Below, piece by piece: positions 17,201-23,955 of a DNA stretch of 32,362 nt. The stretch is taken from the NCBI GenBank assembly GCA_046710445.1, contig JBKEHD010000014.1:1-32362 (forward strand), in the 5' to 3' direction. A program made the position numbers and the translations under genes. Each line of letters opens with the position of its first letter. Position 1 is the stretch's first letter. The notes under the pieces are model-generated. The model ran no database searches and was not told the DNA's origin. It worked only from the letters and a program-made list of their open reading frames with translations. Source of the DNA: JBKEHD01 sp046710445. GTDB lineage: Bacteria > Pseudomonadota > Alphaproteobacteria > Rickettsiales > Midichloriaceae.

Positions 17201-17611
17201 CATAAGGGAAAGTATGCTTTTTTACAAATATCAGATCTAAATGGGATGATTGATTTAGCGATATTTAATGAAGCGCTTCTTTATGAGAAAAATGATGTAT
17301 TGGTAGAGGGGAATGTACTGTACTTTAGTGCTGTAGGGAAAAGGGATGCTGCAGGATTACGTATTGTAATAAATCATATATATGATTTTGAAGATTTTAT
17401 TAATACATCTGGTAACTCTTTTTCAGTTACAATTCATAATAAAGAAGAATTAGAGTATTTGGTGGGAAAAATAAATTATGACAAAGGAATAAAGGTAGAC
17501 ATTACTATTGAAATTCAAGGGTTGGGTGTTGCAAAATTTAAGCATAATAAAGATTTATACATAAAAGCAGTATTATTAAATGAAGTTAAGGAGAGATTTA
17601 AAATAGAATAA
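14219..17611 (+). CDS. dnaE: DNA polymerase III, alpha subunit (replicative polymerase)
   Basis: The main replicative polymerase subunit, 1130 residues, close to the usual 1150-1180. Domains in order: an N-terminal PHP domain (1 to about 250), the polymerase core with GPGRGSGAGS (357-366), catalytic PDFDIDF at 399-405 and Asp556 in KFDFLGLK, a tandem helix-hairpin-helix region near 820-850, and an OB fold starting about 980 (KLQIVGVLLSKKV). The PHP domain has lost metal-binding residues: the HxH-like opening reads NLRTLSDYS and the TDH-like motif reads LTDSNNLFG, so it cannot proofread; a separate DnaQ must do so. Third in the yebC-ruvC-dnaE group. Confidence 0.97.
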   Translation: MYINLRTLSDYSIGKSVIKMPNLAEYCKKNGMPAVALTDSNNLFGSLEFSLECQKLGIQPIIGSLITIEYSSLDFYENKSEEKYADLLIIAKNEIGYKNLLYLISDLYLNKKYTTSSIPSIDFDNLLSHSDGLVVLCGSNNSPLEKLFEENKLEDCEKLIDLLLEKFKDNFFLELSRGQKFRDVEFEKFIIDNAISKKIPIVGTNPTQFLEENMCDSLDALMCITNNRYLVEDDRPKANKEAYFKSYRRMKELFNDIPEALENSILIAKKCSYLLKDKVPVLPKFFATSTEEREEIIKQSEIGLKNRLKNLVNNDKDKIYFERLKYELSVINNMNFGGYFLIVSDFIQWSRKNDIPVGPGRGSGAGSIVAWSLGITDIDPIEFGLLFERFLNPERISMPDFDIDFCQDRRDEVIQYVRNKYGTDKVANIITFGKLQARAVLRDVGRVLQIPYMQVDKICKMVPSNPANPITLKEAINMDKDLKSQSMNDESLRKLIEISLKLEGMNRHISTHAAGLVISDEKLSKVVPLYRDSNSEISVIQYSLKYVEKIGLVKFDFLGLKTLTVISWVCKLIKKDIKDFDISTINVNDKKTFDMLSKGHCIGVFQFESSGMREAIKKILPDKIEDLIALGSLYRPGPMDNIPSYIDRKHGKEEVDFIHPKLENVLKETYGIIVYQEQVMEIAQVLACYTLGEADLLRRAMGKKIKEEMEAQRVIFIDGCCNNGIDKSKAEEVFNLVNKFASYGFNKSHAAAYAYISYQTAYLKAHFPLQFFTASINLEIDNTDKIFLFILEAKKFNAEILLPDINFSDAEFKIESKSIRFGLSGLKGVGKNFIELICEDRSNNGDFKDIFDFCSRVSKHGLNKRILENLIKSGSLDFFAVNRHTLFMNVELLLRRCCSKEESSDSQLNLFSDISEINSYMIELQHFSEWEEDKKLQMEFEAFGYYLSSHPLEKYSEFISRIGIDTSEDIETESVNIKKLQIVGVLLSKKVRSTHKGKYAFLQISDLNGMIDLAIFNEALLYEKNDVLVEGNVLYFSAVGKRDAAGLRIVINHIYDFEDFINTSGNSFSVTIHNKEELEYLVGKINYDKGIKVDITIEIQGLGVAKFKHNKDLYIKAVLLNEVKERFKIE

Positions 17612-17639
17612 TAGAATAAGTTAATTTTCAAATTGCTCA

Positions 17640-17671
17640 GGTTTTTCTAAAAACCCATCAATTTTATTGAT
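17640..17671. terminator. two small hairpins between convergent dnaE and motB
   Basis: GGTTTTT (17640-17646) and AAAAACC (17649-17655) can form a 6-bp stem with a four-base loop, and ATCAA (17657-17661) with TTGAT (17667-17671) a 5-bp stem. They lie in the 92-bp gap where two transcripts meet. Neither has a T run directly behind it, so the role as a two-way terminator is a guess from position. Confidence 0.3.
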
Positions 17672-17703
17672 TAGTAGTTTGGTAGAAAATTAAAAATACA
17701 TAT

Positions 17704-18543
17704 TTATGAAAGATCTTTTGGTGTAGATATTTTATAAAATGCAGGGTTAGAATTTCTTAATAATGTAATTGTTATTCTTCTGTTTTTAGGAGAATAAGGA
17801 TTTTCTGGATCAAGTAAATCAGTGTCTGCTTTTGCAACTAACTCACTTATTCTATCAGAGGTAATACCTTGTATTAATAAATATTTTCTAGCAGCATTTG
17901 CTCTATGTGCTGATAGCTCCCAATTACCATTTGCTGATATTGATGTAACATTAGATTTGTCTGTGTATCCACTGATTCTAATTAAATTAGGGGACATAGA
18001 TATAAACTCAGAAACTTTTGTAAGAATCATTTTGGCAAAATCAGATAGTTCATATCCTCCAGCTTTAAATAAAGGATGATTTTCTTGGTCATGTACTGTG
18101 ATTTCTAATCCAATTGGAGTATCTTTGTAACTTAAACTTTGAGAAACTGAACTGTTTTTTTCATTTGCTTGATCTATGTTTGATTCGATTTTTGCAAAAA
18201 TTTTATTATTAATCTCATTTACATTAATTTTTACACCTTTTGCTTTTATATCAACAATAGCACCTACCCGCTCTACTCCGTATTGTATACCTATTTTATT
18301 ATTAGTTTGTTTTTGTTCTTCTTTATCTTTTAAAAAGCTTAATGTTGGCATAAAATATTTTGCAACGCCTTCTAATTTTTTATTAGGAGAGGCATTTAGT
18401 AACCATAATAGTAAGAAGAAAGCCATCAAAGCTGTAACAAAATCAGCGTAGGCTAATTTCCAAGAGCCCCCATGAAATTCTTTATGTGCACTACTATGCC
18501 TTTTTTTAATATATATTATTTTTTCTGATTTTTTGTTTAACAT
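17704..18543 (-). CDS. motB: flagellar stator protein MotB
   Basis: MotB anchors the stator to peptidoglycan and forms the ion channel with MotA. The 279-residue protein has a basic cytoplasmic N-terminus, the motif GSWKLAYADFVTALMAFFLL containing the essential ion-binding Asp34 within its single membrane helix (about 30-50), then a linker, and an OmpA-like peptidoglycan-binding domain (about 150-275) with ISGYTDKS, ELSAHRANAARKYL and NRRITITLL. It follows motA after 18 bp. The lineage keeps an intact channel residue and wall-binding domain, so the stator looks functional. Related OmpA-domain proteins lack the N-terminal YADF motif, which makes the call firm. Confidence 0.95.
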   Translation of the reverse strand: MLNKKSEKIIYIKKRHSSAHKEFHGGSWKLAYADFVTALMAFFLLLWLLNASPNKKLEGVAKYFMPTLSFLKDKEEQKQTNNKIGIQYGVERVGAIVDIKAKGVKINVNEINNKIFAKIESNIDQANEKNSSVSQSLSYKDTPIGLEITVHDQENHPLFKAGGYELSDFAKMILTKVSEFISMSPNLIRISGYTDKSNVTSISANGNWELSAHRANAARKYLLIQGITSDRISELVAKADTDLLDPENPYSPKNRRITITLLRNSNPAFYKISTPKDLS

Positions 18544-18561
18544 ACCAGTCCCAATATATTA

Positions 18562-19410
18562 TTAAATATTTTCTATGCCTGTTTCAATTTCGGCAAATGA
18601 TGGTTTGTATGCATCGGGGATTGCTTGTCTTGCAAATTCTATAGAAACAGTGGGCGGATATCCACTTAAATGAGCTATGATTCCAGATTTAATGCACTCA
18701 AGAAATTTAATCTCATCTTCACTAAATTTTGCTAAAAAATAACCTATAGGATTCACTAATCCATATGCTGTAAATGCTCCAATAAAAGTACCAACAAGAG
18801 CGGAAGCTATCTTAGGTGCTAAAATGCTTGGGTCAGATCCAACGGAAGACATGGCGGTAATAACACCCAATACTGCGGCAACAATTCCGAGAGCGGGTAG
18901 TGCATCACCAATTTTGATTAATGATTGAGAAACTGCATAAGTGTGAAATTTTCTGCTTTCTATATCATTTTCCATCATATTTTCTAATTCTCTAAAATCA
19001 TCAAAACCTAATACAACCATTCTAAAATAATCACAAAAAAATGTATTAACATCTTGATCTTTGATCATAATATCGTATTTATTGAAGATTTCGCTTTTTT
19101 CTGAATTATCTATATGGTTTTCTAATTCTACTATACCATTTGCATGGGAATATTTGAAAAAATTAAACATGAACATCAGTACTTGCATGTAATGATCTTT
19201 AGTATATGGGGTTCCTTTTAGCAAATTCTTCAAGGACTTTAACATATCATTTCTGACAATTGGTGGATTGGCTATGATATAACTACCAATTGCTGCACCT
19301 ACTATTATTAGCCATTCTGATGGTTTAAATAAGACAGCAATATTTCCCCCTATAGCTAAATAACCACCGAACACCGAAAATAACAGGATAAATAAACCTA
19401 CAAAAAACAT
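18562..19410 (-). CDS. motA: flagellar stator protein MotA
   Basis: MotA surrounds MotB and turns ion flow into torque on the rotor. From the ATG at 19410 the product has 282 residues: two N-terminal membrane helices (FVGLFILLFSVFGGYLAIGG; WLIIVGAAIGSYII), a cytoplasmic domain with charged residues in FDDFRELENMMENDIE that correspond to the rotor-contact region, then two more helices with the key prolines Pro172 (GDALPALG) and Pro221 (LVNPIG), matching Pro173 and Pro222 of E. coli. A TTG at 19467 would extend it by 19 residues but lies inside the -35 of the likely promoter, so I reject it. Forms an operon with motB. Confidence 0.95.
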   Translation of the reverse strand: MFFVGLFILLFSVFGGYLAIGGNIAVLFKPSEWLIIVGAAIGSYIIANPPIVRNDMLKSLKNLLKGTPYTKDHYMQVLMFMFNFFKYSHANGIVELENHIDNSEKSEIFNKYDIMIKDQDVNTFFCDYFRMVVLGFDDFRELENMMENDIESRKFHTYAVSQSLIKIGDALPALGIVAAVLGVITAMSSVGSDPSILAPKIASALVGTFIGAFTAYGLVNPIGYFLAKFSEDEIKFLECIKSGIIAHLSGYPPTVSIEFARQAIPDAYKPSFAEIETGIENI

Positions 19411-19437
19411 CTTACAAATACAACTTGATTTACTTAA

Positions 19438-19467
19438 ATGATAAAACGAATTGATACAGTAAATCAA
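19438..19467 (-). promoter_or_regulatory. candidate sigma70 promoter of motA-motB
   Basis: On the minus strand TTGATT (19467-19462) and TATCAT (19443-19438) are 18 bases apart; the -10 is 5/6 to consensus. Transcription would start near 19431, leaving a leader of about 20 bases before the motA ATG at 19410. It resembles the housekeeping class rather than the GG-N10-GC sigma54 or the sigma28 flagellar class. Confidence 0.5.
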
Positions 19468-19514
19468 GACATTTATTGATTGATGATGGTATTAGTAACA
19501 AATTGTGTATAAAA

Positions 19515-20690
19515 TTAATTCAAATTATTTGATATTAGCTGTATTTTATTTCCAGATAATCTAACGATCTTTTCGGCCAACTCTAACTCTATAAGTAAGC
19601 AACTTAATACATTTATTGGTATTTCTAATTGTGCAACTATATCGTCAATAAAAATTGGTGAATGAGACAGTGAATTTTTTAGAAGATCTCTATATGATTT
19701 CAAATCATCTTCTGATGGTGCTTTTTTTGAATGATAATTGCTGAATGTATCTTTTTTATCAAAAACAAATATATCTTTTTGATCTTTTGTTTTATTTAAA
19801 TCTTGTAATACATCCGTTGGAGTTAATGCAATATTTGCTCCTTGTTTCAACAGCTCATTTGTACCTTGTGCATTGTTATCAAGCGGAGATCCTGGTATTG
19901 CATATACTTCTCTATTGTAATCTAAAGCGAATTTACTTGTAATTAAAGTTCCTGATTTTTTTGATGCTTCTATTACTAAAACTCCCAAGCTTAATCCAGC
20001 TATTATTCTATTTCGTTGAGGGAAGAATTGCGGCAAAACTTTTGTATGAATTGGATATTCTGTAATAACTAATCCACTTTCATATAAGGCTTTGAATAAT
20101 TCTTCATTTTCTTTTGGATATATATGATCTATACCCCCAGCTATTACCCCTATAGTTTGAGTTTTTACACTTCCTTGATGTGCAAAAGAATCTATTCCTT
20201 TAGCAAGTCCAGACACTATAATATACCCAGATTCCGAAATAGCTTTTGCGAAATTATAAGATAATTTATTCCCATTGATAGTAGAATTTCTAGCCCCAAC
20301 AATCGCTAATTTATCTTTGTTTAGCAATTCCGTATTTCCTTTTGCCACTAAAACTGGTGGGTGATCAGGGATTTGTTTTAAAATTTGAGGATAATCATCG
20401 TCACAAGATAAAATTAATTTAGCGCCGAACTTTTCAGTATCGGCAAATTCTTTTTCTATGCTACTTTTTGATGGAATTAGTTTTTTATTGTTACCACCAT
20501 TTCCATTAAAAGCTAGTTTCTCAATGTTAGCCAAAGCGTCTATTGGATTGCCATATATATGCAATAGTTCTAAAAAAGTTTTGCAACCTACATTTTTTGT
20601 TCTTGCGAGTCTCACCCAAGAAAATCGAAATTCTTCACACGAGCTAGGGGATAAATTTAGCGTGATTTGTTCTGATTTTCTTTTAAACAT
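19515..20690 (-). CDS. dprA: DprA, DNA-processing protein
   Basis: DprA binds incoming single-stranded DNA and loads RecA during natural transformation; it is also widespread in species not known to be competent. The 391-residue protein has a short N-terminal helical domain (about 20-70), then the Rossmann-like core with LAIVGARNST, SGLAKGIDSFAHQG, GGIDHIYPKEN, FPQRNRIIAGLS and IEASKKSGTLIT, ending in NREVYAIPGSPLDNNAQGTN, and a C-terminal winged-helix domain (about 325-388). The start codon abuts the icd stop, with AAGGAGAG inside the last icd codons, so translation is coupled to icd. Core motifs are complete. Confidence 0.95.
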   Translation of the reverse strand: MFKRKSEQITLNLSPSSCEEFRFSWVRLARTKNVGCKTFLELLHIYGNPIDALANIEKLAFNGNGGNNKKLIPSKSSIEKEFADTEKFGAKLILSCDDDYPQILKQIPDHPPVLVAKGNTELLNKDKLAIVGARNSTINGNKLSYNFAKAISESGYIIVSGLAKGIDSFAHQGSVKTQTIGVIAGGIDHIYPKENEELFKALYESGLVITEYPIHTKVLPQFFPQRNRIIAGLSLGVLVIEASKKSGTLITSKFALDYNREVYAIPGSPLDNNAQGTNELLKQGANIALTPTDVLQDLNKTKDQKDIFVFDKKDTFSNYHSKKAPSEDDLKSYRDLLKNSLSHSPIFIDDIVAQLEIPINVLSCLLIELELAEKIVRLSGNKIQLISNNLN

Positions 20691-22121
20691 TTACTCTCCT
20701 TGAGCTAAGCTAAAACCTATCTCGCCGTCATATGAAAAAAGATTTACAGTTAATAATATATTTATGTTTAACTTGTCGATTTTAGATATCAAATTCACCA
20801 AATTTGTTTGACTTACTTTTTGTGATTTTGAATTTTTAACAAACCTGAATCGATAAAAATCTGCTTTAGTATTTGATATTGTATAAGGCCATACTATAAG
20901 CCCTCTACAAGAAACCATATGTAATTTTAAATTTTCATCTATATTTTGTAATTTTTGCACTAACTCTTCGGAAAAGCACTCATTAATAAATACGTCTATA
21001 CCAAAAATCTCTTTTTTTGGAGTAAATGTAATATTTTCTTTTATTACTATTTGTTTACTTTGTTTTAGCTCTACATTAGTTTTTAGTGTCTGTGGTTTCA
21101 TACCAAGATTTTTTATAATAACATCAGTAAATTCAGTTGTGGAAAGTAATTTTGTACTTTTGTTTTTATTATAAATATCTGCTGTGTGATAACCATCTTC
21201 TATAGTTTTCAACCAAGCTTCATGTATTATTTTTGCTTTGTTATTATGACCTAAATGGCTTAACATCATTACTGCAGAGCTTAGCAATCCAGATGGATTT
21301 GCAATATTCTTTCCAGCTATGTCTGGAGCAGAACCATGTACAGCTTCAAACATCGCATAATCTTTTCCAATATTTGCACTTCCTGATAATCCTACAGATC
21401 CGGATACCTCTGATGCTATATCTGATAATATATCGCCGTATAAATTCAACGTTACTATTACATCAAAATTTGATGGTTGTGTAGCAAGTTTTGCAGCTGC
21501 AATATCTACTATCATGTGGTCTGCAATTATATCTGGATATTCTTTTGATATTATTTCAAATATATGTTTGAAACATCCATCTGTTATCTTCATTATATTG
21601 CTTTTTGTAATGCAAGTGACTTTTTTTCTGTTGTTATTTTTTGCATATTCAAAAGCGTATCTAACAATTCTTTCACACCCCATAACAGATACCATTTTCA
21701 TTCCCAGGTTGGCATTTGGTGTTATTTTATATTCTATTCCTGAATATAAATCTTCTTCATTTTCCCTAACAACCACGACATCCATGTTTGAATCTTTCCC
21801 AACGAATGGGTAATATGAAACGGCAGGACGAATATTTGCAAATAATTCTAGAGTCCTTCTGAATGTTACATTAAGACTTTTATATCCGCCACCAAGTGGT
21901 GTAGTTATAGGCGCTTTAAGTAATATTTTGTTTCTTGTTATAATCTCCCAAGAATCATTGACAATACCTGATGTTATGCCCTTTTCAAAAACCTTTTGTC
22001 CAATGTCAATACTCTCTATTTTTAAGCCTATCTCCGCATTCTTGAGTATCTTAAGTGTAGCTTCCATGATTTCTGGACCTATTCCATCGCCATATGCGAC
22101 TGTAATTGTATCTTGTTTCAT
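20691..22121 (-). CDS. icd: isocitrate dehydrogenase, long form, predicted NAD+-dependent
   Basis: This TCA-cycle enzyme oxidises isocitrate to 2-oxoglutarate. The isocitrate dehydrogenase substrate loop GGGYKSLNVTFRRTLELF (77-94) is present with Ser82, as are VVVRENEEDLYSGIE (117-130), the metal-site aspartates in NLYGDILSDIASE (226-238) and HGSAPDIAGKNIANP (262-276). At the cofactor site, residues matching E. coli Lys344, Tyr345 and Val351 are Asp267, Ile268 and Ala274, and Tyr391 and Arg395 align with Ala314 and Asn318; this is the NAD+ pattern. Residues about 340-476 form the C-terminal extension seen in Rickettsia and Thermus enzymes. It lies 3 bp after tsaB and is coupled to dprA. Confidence 0.95.
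   Translation of the reverse strand: MKQDTITVAYGDGIGPEIMEATLKILKNAEIGLKIESIDIGQKVFEKGITSGIVNDSWEIITRNKILLKAPITTPLGGGYKSLNVTFRRTLELFANIRPAVSYYPFVGKDSNMDVVVVRENEEDLYSGIEYKITPNANLGMKMVSVMGCERIVRYAFEYAKNNNRKKVTCITKSNIMKITDGCFKHIFEIISKEYPDIIADHMIVDIAAAKLATQPSNFDVIVTLNLYGDILSDIASEVSGSVGLSGSANIGKDYAMFEAVHGSAPDIAGKNIANPSGLLSSAVMMLSHLGHNNKAKIIHEAWLKTIEDGYHTADIYNKNKSTKLLSTTEFTDVIIKNLGMKPQTLKTNVELKQSKQIVIKENITFTPKKEIFGIDVFINECFSEELVQKLQNIDENLKLHMVSCRGLIVWPYTISNTKADFYRFRFVKNSKSQKVSQTNLVNLISKIDKLNINILLTVNLFSYDGEIGFSLAQGE
20694..20701 (-). promoter_or_regulatory. ribosome binding site of dprA inside the end of icd
   Basis: AAGGAGAG on the minus strand ends 3 bases before the dprA ATG (20690-20688) and overlaps the last codons of icd (CAA GGA GAG TAA). 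It is one of the few near-perfect Shine-Dalgarno sequences in this window and fixes the dprA start. Confidence 0.7.
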
Positions 22122-22124
22122 AAT

Positions 22125-22718
22125 TTATAAATAATTATTTATTATATATTTTGGTTGAAGGTAGTTGGATGCAAATTTTGTTTTGTTTTTAATTTTATCC
22201 GATGCGCAATTTGCAATATTGCGTGCATCTATCATAAATTTTTCATCAACCGTATCACTATCTCCTATGATATGAGTATCCTTCTTTAATTCTAACAATT
22301 CCTTCTCATTTATAACACGAATTTCTGAATTTTGCATATTATTTTTAAAGCTTTGAAAGTAAAATTTGCCTGTAGTCGCTTTAAGTGCCACTCCAAATTC
22401 GGTTTGTTTTATATTATATGCTAATGCTTCAAAATTAGAGATAGGGAGTAAAGGTTTTTTTGTAGCAAAAAATATTGCATTCGCAACAGATATGCCGATT
22501 CGTAAGCTTGTAAACTTACCTGGACCCAATGCTACAGCTAGATAATCAATATCATTATATGTTATACCAACTTCTGCCAAAGATTTCTCAATTAAGAGAT
22601 TAATAGTTTCCGACTGCTCATTTGGTGAGTTGTTGACGTTATAACATAGTATTTTTTTTTCTTTTATTACTGTAACAGATCCATAAGCACCTGAAGTATC
22701 AAAAACCAAACCTATCAT
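22125..22718 (-). CDS. tsaB: TsaB, tRNA threonylcarbamoyladenosine biosynthesis protein
   Basis: TsaB is the partner of TsaD in the complex that makes t6A37 on ANN-decoding tRNAs. From the ATG at 22718 the product has 197 residues and opens IGLVFDTSGAYGSVTVI, the usual ASKHA-fold start. PNEQSETINLLIEKSL, the DIDYLAVALGPGKFTSLRIGI block and FEALAYN follow the family pattern. An upstream in-frame ATG at 22754 would add twelve residues, PPTNKN-like and unconserved; neither start has a Shine-Dalgarno, so the exact start is uncertain. It sits between xerC (70 bp to the start chosen) and icd (3 bp). Confidence 0.92.
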   Translation of the reverse strand: MIGLVFDTSGAYGSVTVIKEKKILCYNVNNSPNEQSETINLLIEKSLAEVGITYNDIDYLAVALGPGKFTSLRIGISVANAIFFATKKPLLPISNFEALAYNIKQTEFGVALKATTGKFYFQSFKNNMQNSEIRVINEKELLELKKDTHIIGDSDTVDEKFMIDARNIANCASDKIKNKTKFASNYLQPKYIINNYL

Positions 22719-22788
22719 ATGCAAGTTATTTTTGTTTGTTGGAGGATAATTCATAATTAATGAAAAATCAAAATAAATATGGAAGTAT

Positions 22789-23730
22789 CTAGCTCTTCTT
22801 CATTCTAGGGTGAAAATTTTTGTAATTATTTAGAATGTAATTTGTATCTATTTTTGTATATCTTTGAGTGGTGGATAAGTTTTTATGACCCAATAACTCT
22901 TGTATAGTTCGCAGATCGCCATTAGAATTTTCTAATAAATGAGTTGCAAAACTATGCCTTAAAGCATGAGGAGACGTATAACTTGGTAGCATTAATTTTG
23001 TTTTTAATTTTCGCAAAATATGTCTGAATACATCTGGATTTAATACACCTCCTTTTTCTCCAAAAAACATATGATTTTCGGATGTGATTTCAAATGGGCA
23101 ATGTGATATGTATAATTCAATTTGTTGTATAATCTCTGGTAACAAGTAGAGTTCTCGTTCTTTGTTACCCTTTCCAAGCACAATAACTTTTTTATAGCCA
23201 TCTTCGAAATTTTTGAGTTTTAAGTTCAGTGCTTCGCCTATTCTCAATCCACATCCGTATAATAAATAAGTTATAGCTTTATCTCGATGTCCTATCCAAT
23301 CTATTTTAGCAATGGTATCAATTGCATGAATAATTTCTATAGCGGATTTTTGAGGTAATGCTTTTGGCAAAGGTTTATTTGTTTTTGCAACACGCACTTG
23401 GTTTAAATGCTGATTATCAATATTCTTAAATCTTTTTAAAAATTTATAAAAATTTCTCAATGATGATATGGATCTATTATTTGATATAGAAGAGATAGAA
23501 TTTTTTTTTCTATAAGCAAGCCAGGCTCTAAAATCATAAATTTTAAGATTGCTGAGTAAATCCAAGGTTATAGATTCTTCATAGTATGAATTTATGAATA
23601 TTAAAAAATAATAAATATCTGTTATATAAGCATTTGTAGTATTTTTTGAATAATTAAGATTTTTATCTAAATAATGTATCCAAGCATCTAAGCTTTCTTT
23701 GACTTTTATGTTAATTTTTATCTTCTGCAT
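22789..23730 (-). CDS. xerC: tyrosine recombinase XerC (chromosome dimer resolution)
   Basis: XerC/XerD recombinases act at dif to separate chromosome dimers at division. The 313-residue protein has the SAM-like DNA-binding N-terminal domain (about 10-105) and a catalytic domain with all active residues: Arg163 in GCGLRIGE, Lys187 in GKGNKER, His255 and Arg258 in HALRHSFATHLL, His282 in LLGHKNL and the nucleophile Tyr291 in TQRYTKI. The N-domain linker (VRVAKTNKPLPKALP) is like alphaproteobacterial XerC rather than XerD, but this choice is less sure than the family. No integrase-type arm domain or phage context, so it is the housekeeping enzyme. First gene of the leftward xerC-tsaB-icd-dprA group. 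Confidence 0.9.
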   Translation of the reverse strand: MQKIKINIKVKESLDAWIHYLDKNLNYSKNTTNAYITDIYYFLIFINSYYEESITLDLLSNLKIYDFRAWLAYRKKNSISSISNNRSISSLRNFYKFLKRFKNIDNQHLNQVRVAKTNKPLPKALPQKSAIEIIHAIDTIAKIDWIGHRDKAITYLLYGCGLRIGEALNLKLKNFEDGYKKVIVLGKGNKERELYLLPEIIQQIELYISHCPFEITSENHMFFGEKGGVLNPDVFRHILRKLKTKLMLPSYTSPHALRHSFATHLLENSNGDLRTIQELLGHKNLSTTQRYTKIDTNYILNNYKNFHPRMKKS

Positions 23731-23898
23731 TCAATTATCAGCATTTTAAATGATTAATTATTACTTTAATAATATAAAAAAACAACAATATTTAAATAAA
23801 TTGGTGATATTTTTCGAAGCAACAACATGTTTGTTACGATTTAACATGCTTTACGCCACACTTTCAAAGCTTCTTTAGAAATTTCTTTGTTAAAATTA

Positions 23899-23927
23899 TT
23901 GACTATTATTTCTATTTCATATTAAAT
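23899..23927 (+). promoter_or_regulatory. candidate promoter of lysC-lysA
   Basis: TTGACT at 23899-23904 is a 5/6 -35. At 17 bases TTAAAT (23922-23927) and at 15 bases TATTAA (23920-23925) are both 4/6 -10 hexamers. Transcription would begin near 23934, about 20 bases before the lysC ATG. It lies in the 225-bp gap shared with divergent xerC; farther upstream in that gap I see only two imperfect AACATG...TACG direct repeats near 23828-23855. Confidence 0.45.
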
Positions 23928-23955
23928 CTGGTTACTAAATTAATCATTAATATTT

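Noticed and set aside
19411..19467. TTG start of motA giving 301 residues
   Set aside because: The extension overlaps the likely promoter and places non-conserved polar residues ahead of the first membrane helix.
23731..23955. dif-like or operator site in the xerC-lysC gap
   Set aside because: AACAA-CATGT-TTGTT and two AACATG repeats exist, but there is no 28-bp XerC/XerD-type site with matched 11-bp arms.
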